Below, piece after piece: positions 54,990 to 64,000 of a stretch of DNA of 64,000 nt. The position numbers were made by a program, and so were the translations under genes. The first letter of the stretch is position 1, and each line of letters begins with the position of its first letter. Source of the DNA: Calendula officinalis (lineage: Eukaryota > Streptophyta > Magnoliopsida > Asterales > Asteraceae); assembly GCA_963853835.1 (NCBI GenBank), contig OY970834.1, positions 21,954,365 through 22,018,364 of the forward strand. Reading direction: 5' to 3'. The notes beneath the pieces are model-generated. The model did not search any database and was not told where the DNA came from. It saw only the letters and a program-made list of their open reading frames with translations.

Positions 54990-55118
54990 CAAAGTGTCAA
55001 TGACCTAGCGGTAAGGTGTTTGCCCTACAACCTAGTGGTTGAGGGTTCGAGTCCCATAGTGGATATAGGTGGTTATTTAGGAGTAGATTAGATTTGCCGT
55101 TAAAAGAAAAAAGAAAAA
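54990..55118 (+). mobile_element. SINE with perfect 17-bp target duplication
   Basis: 129 bp. A box TGACCTAGCGGTAAGGTG, B box GGGTTCGAGTCCC, end TTGCCGTTAAAAGAAAAAAG. GAACGTTAGGTGGATAT flanks it exactly at 54973-54989 and 55119-55135. The perfect duplication means a recent insertion. Confidence 0.95.
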
Positions 55119-55237
55119 GAACGTTAGGTGGATATATAGGTAGCCTTTAATTGACGAGACAATGACAGACACATGTCTTGAATAGGGATGTTTAAAATGA
55201 AGTATTTGGAATTTTTAGATATCTGAATTTATATACT

Positions 55238-55315
55238 TCCTCCGTTTTCTGATTATTTAGGTGTCTACTAATCGGTCTTAAGATAATTAGTTTCATAAAT
55301 TAACCTGGCAAAAAC
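55238..55315. mobile_element. Left half of a Stowaway MITE cut by a retrotransposon
   Basis: CTTCCTCCGTTTTCTGATTA follows a TA. The matching right end is not found before the Copia LTR at 55316, so the LTR element appears to have inserted into the MITE. The other half would lie beyond the window. Confidence 0.6.
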
Positions 55316-55821
55316 TGTTGGAACATAATTGATCTATTACTGATGTACAGATACTACTGATCAAGAGTTAATGTTGCAGTAACTACTTGATACTGAAAAT
55401 TGAATTACTACTGATCTCGGAGTTACTACTGATAAATGCAAATACTACTGATGATCTGATTTACTACTGATGAGCTTATTTGGAACAGATCGAGTCCGAG
55501 ATTCTGGTAGAGTTAGTTATAGAATGTAAATCTTTTTGTAATTCAATCATAATCGAATCCTAAAATAACTAGGGTAAAGTTTTAGGCTTCAAGGACTATT
55601 ATATATAGTTCCTTACGAATTGTAAACGTACGTGTGTATTGTAATTCGATAAATCAATATACATTGAAGATTTTTGTGATTACTGTGTTCTTATTGTCAT
55701 TCATATTAGTTTACAGTATTCATTGTTCTTAATTAATAAACTCGAGTGTTGATCCGCTGCAACTTCTCGTTGTTTGTAGATCTGTGATTAAATAATCTGT
55801 TTGGATTATTCGATCCTGACA
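55316..55821 (+). repeat. Left LTR of SIRE/Maximus-type Copia element
   Basis: 506 bp from TGTTGGAACATAATTG to CGATCCTGACA, followed by the primer-binding site. U3 contains TACTACTGAT or close variants five times between 55340 and 55475. The right LTR is outside the window. Confidence 0.85.
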
Positions 55822-55823
55822 AG

Positions 55824-55836
55824 TGGTATCAGAGCC
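55824..55836 (+). other. Primer-binding site of SIRE-type element
   Basis: TGGTATCAGAGCC, two bases after the LTR, is an exact initiator-Met tRNA complement. Confidence 0.92.
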
Positions 55837-55905
55837 ATACGGTTCTAGATCTACGAATTAAGAACAGCAAAAAGTTTCATACTTTCGAACTTAAAATTGT
55901 TAATC

Positions 55906-58330
55906 ATGTCTGATAACAATGAAAGCACTCAGGCTAACAAGATTCCAATTCTCACTCCCAACAACTTTGGGATGTGAAAAAACAGAATCAAGCAGTATAT
56001 GCTGGTTACTAATTATTCCATGTGGGAAGTGTTTCTTGAAGGAAACAAGACTATTCAAACTCAATTAACCTCCACTTCAACTGAAGTCGACAAACTCAAG
56101 TGTGAGAAAGAAAAGAAGGACAGAGGAATTGAACTCAAAGCCCTAAGCACTCTTTTGCTTGCTATTCCCAATGACTATCAACATTTATTTGTTGAATATG
56201 ATGATGCAAAGAAGCTATGGCAGGCACTGGAGAAGAGGTTTGTAGGCACAAAGAGCACAAAAAAAACATGAAGTCTGTTCTGAAGCAAGACTTTGAAAAC
56301 TTCAAAGGCCAAAAGAATGAATCATTATCTCAAGTCTTTGATAGGTTCAACAAACTCATTGGTGAACTGAATCAAGTTGGGTATCAACCAGACAATGATG
56401 ATGTCAACAGGAAGTTTCTCAGGTCTCTAGGTGAAGAATGGTCTACGTATACTGTTATATATAGACAAGGAGATCAACTGGAAGAGAAAGAGCTGGATGA
56501 ACTCTACAATGAACTTAGAGTGTTTGAATCTGAGGTAAGTAATAAAACTCCTAATTTACCTACAAACAGTGCTGCTTTTGTGTCCAGTACAGGAACAGGT
56601 CAAAACAATGCAGAGATTGTAGGAGGTGAAGATGTAGCAAGAGAATCCTTCTTCACTAGTCATGTGCATACTGCACTGATTAGTGAAGATCTGGAACAAC
56701 TTCACCCTGATGATCTTGAAGAGATGGACATCAAGTGGCAGATGGCAATGCTTAGTTTAAGAACAAAAAAGTTTCTCAAAAGAATTGGCAGGCAAAATCT
56801 GACCTACAACAAAGGTGATCGTGCTGGATTTGACAAAACCAAAGTCAAATGCTACAACTGCAGTAATCTTGGTCACTTTGCCAGAGAATGTCCTAGCAAA
56901 GATCAAAGATTAAATTACAACAAAAAAGCTCTTCAAATTCAACTGCATTTGTATCTCAAGAAGGACAAGGTTATGACTGGAGCTTTCAAGCAGAGGAACA
57001 TGCACAGAACCAAGCTCTCATGGCCTTTACTGATTCTACTACTGAGGTACATTCTAAATCTTGCACTCCTGAATGCATTAAAGCATATAAAGAATTAGAG
57101 AAAATTAACAAAGAAACACTTGAAGAGATGATATTAAACAGAAATAGGAGAATTGAATACAATGGGTGTATAGCTGATCTTGAAAATCAAATTAAAATCT
57201 ACAAAATAACTGATCAAAAGATAAAGGATGAATTGTTACAAACTACTTATGAAAAAGAACTTGCTCAGTTAAAATTAAAAGAAACTTTGATTAAATTAGA
57301 AGAGTGTCAAATGGAATTAGAACAAAATAAATTAACTATTAAGAAATTTGAAAGAAGTTCTCAAATTGTTAATGAATTAACAAGTAATCAAACTACTGAA
57401 AAAGTTGTGCATGGAGTGGGATATCATGCAGTTCCTCCTCCAACTAATTGTATCCCTCCTCTTAAGTCAAGCACAGAAAGAACTTTAAATGATTTAAAAA
57501 TAGAGAGTCAAACTGAAACTGAAACAAGTAATAAATCAACTGAATCAAATGATTCTACTGATGATGATCAAACAACTGATTCAACTGATGCAAGTTTTCA
57601 TACAACACAAAGTCCAACTGAATCCCCCAAATATAACTCAGAAAATATACCAAAAATTTTAAGAAGAGGAAATCAAAGAAACTTGAATCAGTTAAAAGAA
57701 CAAAGAAAGCCTGAGGGTGCTAAGTCAACAAAATTAACATGCTTAATATGTAACAAAGTTAATCACATAGCAAAGAATTGTCATTTTAATCCAATTAACT
57801 GCAAAGAATTCAAAGATTTTAAACTTAGTAAAGAAAAAGAAAAAGCTTTAAAACTAAAACAACCTGAAGAAGTTAAAATCTCCCATGTTGAAATTCCCAA
57901 ATTTGGAAGAACTGCACAGAGATTTGTGAAAAATATCAGGTATAAAAATCCAAATAGAAATCATTATTTTAAAAACAATGGAAAACAAACTAAATCTCCA
58001 CAATACCCCAAGTTTTCAAACATCAGTAGAAACAATTCCAGATTTACTACTGATAAATACCCTAATTATAATGCTGTCTGGTACAATTATAAAAACACTA
58101 CTGACAATGCAAAAAACTTCTATTACCCAAATACTACTGGTCCATCAGTAGTAAAATACTCAAAAACCAAAAACTACGGGTATAAACCTAGGTCAGTAGT
58201 AACACAGAACACCAGTACTAACCAACAAAATAAGACCAAAACTGCATCCAAAGCTCATCCATTTAGCAAAACTTGCTCTTCAAAGGATGAACCCAAGACA
58301 AAACAAGCTTGGGTTCCCAAAATTAACTAA
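55906..58330 (+). pseudogene. gag: gag of SIRE-type Copia element, broken
   Basis: ATG 55906 opens MSDNNESTQANKIPILTPNN; a TGA at 55975 replaces Trp in NFGMW. Capsid segments follow (LSTLLLAIPNDYQHLFVEYD; then, after a frameshift near 56262, SLSQVFDRFNKLIGELNQVG). A zinc knuckle CYNCSNLGHFAREC lies near 56851. After another shift near 57020 comes a long coiled-coil-rich spacer (ELEKINKETLEEM..., LAQLKLKETLIKLEECQMEL) and a second knuckle-like CLICNKVNHIAKNC near 57740. The long gag with coiled coil is usual for SIRE/Maximus elements. Confidence 0.88.
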
Positions 58331-58344
58331 TCCTTTTACTTTTT

Positions 58345-59760
58345 GTGCAGAGCATTCAGGTCCCCGAAGAAGGAAGAATATGGCATATTGATAGTGGATG
58401 CTCTAGGCACATGACTGGAAATCTTCAAATTCTTAGAGATTTCAAGTCCTTTGAAGGTGGATATGTTGCTTTTGGTCAGAATCCAAGAGGTGGTAAGATC
58501 ACTGGTACAGGTACAGTAACAAATGGTAAGATCACATATGATAATGTATTCTATGTTCCTGAACTTCAATATAATCTGGTTAGTGTCTCACAAGTATGTG
58601 ATAAAAAGAACAAAATTCTTTTTACAGACATAGAGTGCATCATTCTTTCTCCTGATTTTATTTTAGATGAAAAATTTGTTGTTCTAAGAACACCAAGGAG
58701 AAACAATGTGTATTGCCTGGATATAGGGAGGGAACTCATTTCTTCAAGTGAGATCAACTGCTTTATATCCAAGGCAAACACAAATGAATCAGAACTCTGG
58801 CATAGAAGGATGTGTCACTTAAATTTTAAAAATATGAACAATTTAGTTAAAAAGAATCTGGTAGTTGAATTACCTCAAAAAGAATTTATGTGTGATCATC
58901 ATTGTGTTGCATGCCTAAAAGGTAAGCAACATAAGACTTCTCATAAGTCTAAAGCTATCAATTCTATTTCTAACCCTTTGCAGCTCTTACATATGGACCT
59001 TTTTGGACCAACAAATGTAATGAGTATTGGAAAGAAACAATACTGCCTTGTTATTACTGATGATTTTTCCAGATATACTTGGGTTTTCTTTCTTAGGACC
59101 AAAGATGAAATAAGTGAGATTATAAAGAATCTAATTGTCAAGCTGTAAAATACAAGAGATCTCAAAGTGAAAGCCATTAGATGTGATAATGACACAGAAT
59201 TTAAAAATACTAATCTAATTGATTTTTGTGATCTTAAAGGTATTGACAGGCAGTACAGCTCACCAAGAACTCCACAACAAAATGGTGTAGCTGAAAGAAG
59301 AAATAGAACAATAATTGAAGCAACCAGATCCATGCTTGCAGATTCAAAAATACCAATAACTTTTTGGGCTGAAGCAGTTAATACTGCCTGTTATGTTCAA
59401 AACAGAGTATTAATAGTGAAGCCTCATTTTAAAACACCTTATGAATTGTTTAATAAAAGAAAACCATCAATAAGTTCTCTAAAATCATTTGGTTTTCCTT
59501 GTACAATTTAAATTACAAGAGAACAAATTGGTAAATTTGACTGCAAAGCAGATGATGGGATCTTTGTAGGATACTCAACTCAAAGCAAATCTTATAGAGT
59601 GTTCAACAAAAGGCTAAGGATCATTGAAAAAAGTGTAAATGTATCCTTCAATGAAAATCTGATGAATGAACAGGGAAATGGTCCAGATTGGTTATTTAAC
59701 ATTGATAATCTAACCAAATCTTTTGATGTAAACTATGATTTTAATACATGAGATTCAATC
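58345..59760 (+). pseudogene. pol: Protease and integrase of SIRE-type element
   Basis: Protease begins WHIDSGCSRHMTGN. The GAG-pre-integrase zinc region is LWHRRMCHLNFKNMNNL...HHCVACLKGKQH. Integrase core: HMDLFGPT, VITDDFSRYTWVFFL, a stop at 59146-59148, then RCDNDTEFKN and SSPRTPQQNGVAERRNRTII. A further stop follows near 59509 (SFGFPCTI) with homology continuing (KFDCKADDGIFVGYS). Confidence 0.9.
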
Positions 59761-60302
59761 AATCAAAATCAACAAGGAGGATCATCATAATTTAATGGTA
59801 GTCAAGACAATATGAAGTACATTCTGATTAATACTGATCCCACAGTTGATACTGAGGACAGTAGTAACTCAGATAACCCTAGCAACCTTGATGCCAGTAA
59901 TAACTCAAATATTCAAAACACTACTGATCCCAGTAGTAACTTAGAAAATCAATCAAATAATGATGAACCAATCCACCTTGACGTCAGTACTAACAATGAT
60001 CCACCAGAATCAAATGAAGATCATGTTGCTACTGATACCAGTATCAATGAGGAATCTTCACAAAATCAAGACAGTCAAAAAGGAACATGGACCGATGCAC
60101 AGATTCCTGAATCCAATGAGTCAAACCTTGATAACCAATTGGCTGTTGATAAAATTCATGGCTCCAGAACTGAAAAGAATCATCCTTTGGATCAAGTCCT
60201 AAGTGATGTCAACTCAACCATGTAGACAAGAAGCAAATTCAATTCATCTTTAAATTCAAATTCTTGTAACATCAGTCTAATCTCTAATGAATGCATGTAT
60301 GA
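59761..60302 (+). pseudogene. pol: Linker between integrase and RT of SIRE-type element
   Basis: An Asn/Ser/Asp-rich frame (59812-60225) with NNSNIQNTTDPSSNLENQSN is the variable, low-complexity linker found between integrase and RT in this lineage. It has no fold I recognise. Confidence 0.7.
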
Positions 60303-61881
60303 ATGCTTTTTGTCACAGGAGGAACCCAAAAAGATTCAACAAGCCATGAAAGAATCAAATTGGATCATAGCAATGCAAGAAGAACTTCTTCAATTCAAAT
60401 TACAAGGCAAGAAGAACTTCTTCAATTCAAATTACAAGCTGTATGGACACTTGTGCCTCTACCAAAAGGAAAAAGAGCCATTGGAACAAGATGGATCTTC
60501 AGAAACAAGAAAGATGAAAGAGGCATAGTGATCAAAAACAAAGCCAGACTTGTAGCCCAAGGATACACTCAAGAAGAAGGGATCGACTATGATGAAGTGT
60601 ATGCACCTGTTGCTAGAATTGAAGCAATAAGAATATTTCTGGCATATGCCTTATACAAGAAGATCAAAGTGTATCAAATGGATGTTAAAAGTGCTTTCCT
60701 GTATGGGAAAATTGAAGAAGAAGTGTATGTGTGTCAACCTCCAGGATTTGAGGATCCTAAACATGATAACTATGTTTACAAACTAGACAAAGCTCTATAT
60801 GGCCTTCATCAGGCACCAAGAGCCTGGTATGACACATTGTCATCATACTTGTTGAAGAACAATTTCAAAAGAGGTGCAATTGACAAAACCTTGTTTACAA
60901 GAAAAGTCAAAGATGATATATTACTGGTTCAAATATATGTAGATGATATCATTTTTGGTTCAACAAATGATCAACTGTGCAAAGAATTTGAAGAATTGAT
61001 GCAAGTCAAGTTCAAGATGAGCTCAATGGGTCCAATGAACTTTTTTCTTGGACTCCAAATCAATCAAAGATCAGATGGTATTTTGATTAACCAATCAAAA
61101 TATGTCAGAGACATCTTGGAGAAATTTGCAATGAAAGACTGCAAAAGTGCAAGCACACCAATGGAAACTCACAAACACCTACATCCTGATGTTGAGGGGG
61201 AGGATGTAGATGAACACCTATATAGATCAATGATAGGATCTTTAATGTACTTAACTGCATCTAGACCTGACATTATGTATAGTGTTTGTGTATGTGCCAG
61301 GTATAAAGCAAGACCTAAGGAGCTTCACTTGCAGGCAGTCAAAAGAATCCTTAGATACTTGAAAGGAAAGCCATCACTTGGTCTGTGGTATCCACATGAC
61401 TCACCATTCAATCTTGTAGCCTACACAGATAGTGACTATGGTGGTGAATGTCAAGATAGAAAATCTACTACTAGTGGATGTCAAATTCTTTGGAGCAAGA
61501 CTGGTGTCATGGCAATGCAAGAAACAAACAAATGTATCAACATCAACTTCTGAAGCAGAGTATGTAGCTGCATCTGCTTGCTGTGCTCAAGTATTGTGGA
61601 TTCAGAATCAACTCCTAGACTTTGGTATATCTATCCTTAAAACTCCAATTTTTATTGATAATCAAAGTGCAATCAGTATTGTGAACAATCCACTAAAACA
61701 TTCAAAAACTAAACATATTGAAATAAGATTTCACTTTATAAGGGATTGCAATGAAAAGAAATTAATTAAAGTTGAGAAAATTCATACTGACAATCAACTA
61801 GCAGATCTCTTTACAAAAGCATTTGATGTAGGAAGATTTAGCTTCTTGGTTAGCAGTATTGGAATGATTTTAATAAATTAA
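60303..61881 (+). pseudogene. pol: Reverse transcriptase and RNase H of SIRE-type element
   Basis: RT motifs: AVWTLVPLPKGKRAIGTRWI, KARLVAQGYTQEEGIDYDEV, YQMDVKSAFLYG, KALYGLHQAPRAWYDTL and catalytic YVDDIIFGS near 60940. RNase H: AYTDSDYGGECQDRKSTTSG, then a frameshift near 61535, TSEAEYVAASACC, IDNQSAISI and IHTDNQLADLFTKA. A 32-bp tandem duplication (60375-60406, 60407-60438) near the RT start adds a second frame break. Confidence 0.92.
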
Positions 61882-62383
61882 TTTGAATTTTAAATCATAT
61901 GTACAGTTTTTTATAATACTTCTTTATTTTAAAACTTGTTTTACTACTGGTAAGTTGTCATTACTGATTGAATAGTTGTTCTTTGCATTTTCTACTGATA
62001 GGGTTTCGAGTGAATTAAGTTAAAGTATAAACTCAAAGGTTACTACTGATGAGTTACTACTGATACCTAATTTACTACTGATCGACAGTTATCTGTGAAA
62101 TACATCATTTTACCAAACTAACCTCCATGAAAATAGCCGTTGGGTTATTATTCGAAGGACATTTCGGTCATTTTGCAGGTTAATTCGTAAAATATAAATA
62201 GCTGAAAGAGATTAATTTAGCATTATCCCCATCTCGATTTGATAAACCCTACGATAAATCCTAAACTCGATCAAAACCCTGCATCAGTAACAACAAAATT
62301 CACTTTATTCATCTCTCAATCGATCAAAATTTTGTCTACAATCAATCATCTGAGCATCAATTTTAAAATCAACAATCATTCAA
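61882..62383 (+). other. Spacer between pol and the extra ORF
   Basis: AT-rich. It contains TACTACTGAT three times between 62040 and 62085, the same word found in the LTR. No coding sequence. Confidence 0.6.
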
Positions 62384-63798
62384 ATGGCTACCCTCACACC
62401 ACTCGATGTTCAAACAGATCTCAAGTACTCTGAATTTCACAATATGAGTGCATTCTTGAGAAATCCAGATGGCACAAGAGATTTTCGACCCATAGTTATG
62501 TTCTTGAAGAACTCATATATCCGGTTTGCTCTCACCATCAACCCTAAAGCTTATTAACAGCATCTTGTTGATTTCTGGGAGAATGCTGAAAGACTTGAAG
62601 ATGCAAACATCACTCAAATCAAATCAGTTGTAGATGGAAAGCCTATTATCATCACTGAACAATCAATCAGACATCATTTGCAATTAAACGATGAATCAGG
62701 TATGGTTTCTTTACCTAAGGAAGATCTTATTGATATTTTACAAAAAATGGGGTATGAAGGAAGACTAGATATAATTACTTTTCAAAAAGATCTTCTTTCA
62801 CCTCAATGGAAGTATCCTGTTCATACTATTCAACATTGCATCTCTCCTAAAAGGAGTACTTGGAATGAGTTCAACAAGTCAATAGCTTCTGCTGTTGTTT
62901 GTTTGTGCACAGGACAAGTATTCAATTTTTCAAACATGATCTTTGAAGGAATGCTTGGAAATCTATCATCATCTAAATCTTTAATGTATCCAAGATTCCT
63001 AACTCATATTATAAACTGTGAACTTCAAAACCTTTCAACACCTAAAAACATTTTTGTTACTCTAGAATTAAATAAAAAGGTGTATGCTAATATGAGAAAA
63101 CAATTTAAATTTTCTGGAAATGTTACTCCATTATTCCCAAACATGATCTATGATCAAACCCCTACTGGAGAAGGTTTAGTCCACCCAACTGAACCCCAAC
63201 CCACTCCATCACCCCCAAATGTAGCCCAAACAGAACTCCATCAGTCCACTCAATCACCCACTCAATTAAATGTCCTGAATGTGTCCCAGGAACATGAAAT
63301 AAATCTACAGAGTGCTACTCTTCACTCTGTGGAAGACCAACCAACAACCAAACATATCTCAACAACTTATAAAAGGATGAAAACTTCCTTAAAGGACACC
63401 AGGGGACCAATTGAGTCACACCTCAGACTCCAAGAGTTGTCCTCCAAGGAGGAGAGAGGGCATGAGGAAAGGGCTCTCACTACTGATGCCTCAAAGGTGG
63501 GTGCACATGCTAGTGAGAACATCATTAGGACGCAGACCTCGGCAACTCTTAGTGACGATTCATCTTTTGAGGCAGCACTAAGAGGACCCCTGTGCCAATA
63601 AACCACAGGGGGGGCACTACTGCTTCTTCTAGGAAGAAGAGAGTGTCCAAACAACCCATTTTATCACCAAGAAGTGATAAGGGTAAAAAGAAACAAACTG
63701 AATTGACGGATACGATGGAAAACCTTAAAGCCAATGTACCAAATGAGCTCGATGATCTTGCTAGATGGAGTGAGGGCAGTATTAAAACAAAGCAATAG
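62384..63798 (+). pseudogene. Extra 3' ORF of SIRE-type element (env-like position)
   Basis: ATG 62384 begins MATLTPLDVQTDLKYSEFHN; a TAA at 62555-62557 interrupts after NPKAY, and the frame continues HLVDFWENAERLEDANITQI, SIRHHLQLNDESG, MIFEGMLGNLSSSKSLMYPR and FLTHIINCELQNL to 63601, then likely shifts to 63592-63798. This MYPRF-containing protein is a known additional ORF downstream of pol in SIRE/Maximus elements, sometimes called env-like from its position. I see no signal peptide or membrane segment in the part present, so an envelope role is not supported. The C-terminal half is Thr/Ser/Gln-rich. Confidence 0.75.
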
Positions 63799-64000
63799 AC
63801 GGATAGGAAGGAAAACCTTAAAACCACTGTACAACATTGCCTGGAGTTACTGAACAATCAAGGAAAACCATGACATGTATGAAGCACTACATCAATACTC
63901 TGAACAGCAGACAGAAAAGGTTCGAGTACAAGCTTCAAAGGCAATCTAATTTGATCAGAAAATTACAGAAAAAGATTGCAGATAGTGAGGCTCAACAGAT
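63799..64000 (+). other. Continuation of SIRE-type element to window edge
   Basis: Decayed coding-like sequence (MKHYINTLNSRQKRFEYKLQ in one frame) consistent with the coiled-coil tail of the extra ORF. The polypurine tract and right LTR lie beyond the window. Confidence 0.5.

Noticed and set aside
62384..63798. Downstream ORF considered as a retroviral envelope gene
   Set aside because: No signal peptide, cleavage site or membrane span seen; position alone is not enough.

Overview
This is plant nuclear DNA, almost certainly from a eudicot with a repeat-rich genome. Evidence: GT-AG spliced genes of plant type, plant LTR retrotransposons primed by initiator-Met tRNA (TGGTATCAGAGC sites), a plant LINE, many small terminal-inverted-repeat (TIR) elements, and pieces of plastid and mitochondrial genes. 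The retroelement families resemble those I know from Asteraceae, but that is recollection, not proof. There are no prokaryotic operons, CRISPR arrays or rRNA genes.

Layout. 1-7513: a gag-remnant LTR element without recognisable pol; its left LTR is cut by the window edge. 7514-8066: a GC-rich 19-bp repeat and a tRNA-like fragment. 8067-15912: a complete but decayed Angela/Tork-type Copia element with 630-bp LTRs and an ATCCT target duplication. 16854-21177: a 5'-truncated LINE with a 16-bp target duplication and one obvious nonsense codon in ORF2. 21393-21924: a small TIR element containing a fused nad9 (mitochondrial) and ycf2 (plastid) fragment. 24542-28188 (minus): a DNA primase small subunit gene, all exons recognisable but with several frame-breaking lesions; two E2F-type sites remain upstream. 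28848-31000: MITEs and a SINE. 32240-35168: a locus with two PB1-like halves, interrupted by a TIR element carrying a piece of cytosolic aspartyl-tRNA synthetase and by a MITE. 35660-41125: intergenic DNA with hAT and Mutator-type MITEs and a SINE. 41449-42181: the one clearly intact host gene, a two-exon 62-residue twin CX9C protein.

43505-53958 (minus): a copy of NOC4, a nucleolar ribosome-biogenesis gene, taken apart by transposons. A Helitron (52488-53582) sits inside one exon. A 3.3-kb CACTA element (49047-52313) sits just past a splice site; it carries exon fragments of UPL3-type HECT ligase and chorein/VPS13-like genes and has a Harbinger MITE inside it. A young Ty3/Gypsy element (44085-49019) lies 27 bp from the CACTA.

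54300-64000: a hAT MITE, a SINE with a perfect 17-bp target duplication, a half Stowaway, and the left part of a SIRE/Maximus-type Copia element with its extra downstream ORF; its right LTR lies outside the window.

The host genes do not form a pathway. The unifying theme is layered transposition and gene-fragment capture: three separate DNA transposons here carry pieces of unrelated genes. I see no convincing new functional system. The strongest candidates for new description are the nad9-ycf2 TIR element and the dismantled NOC4 locus.
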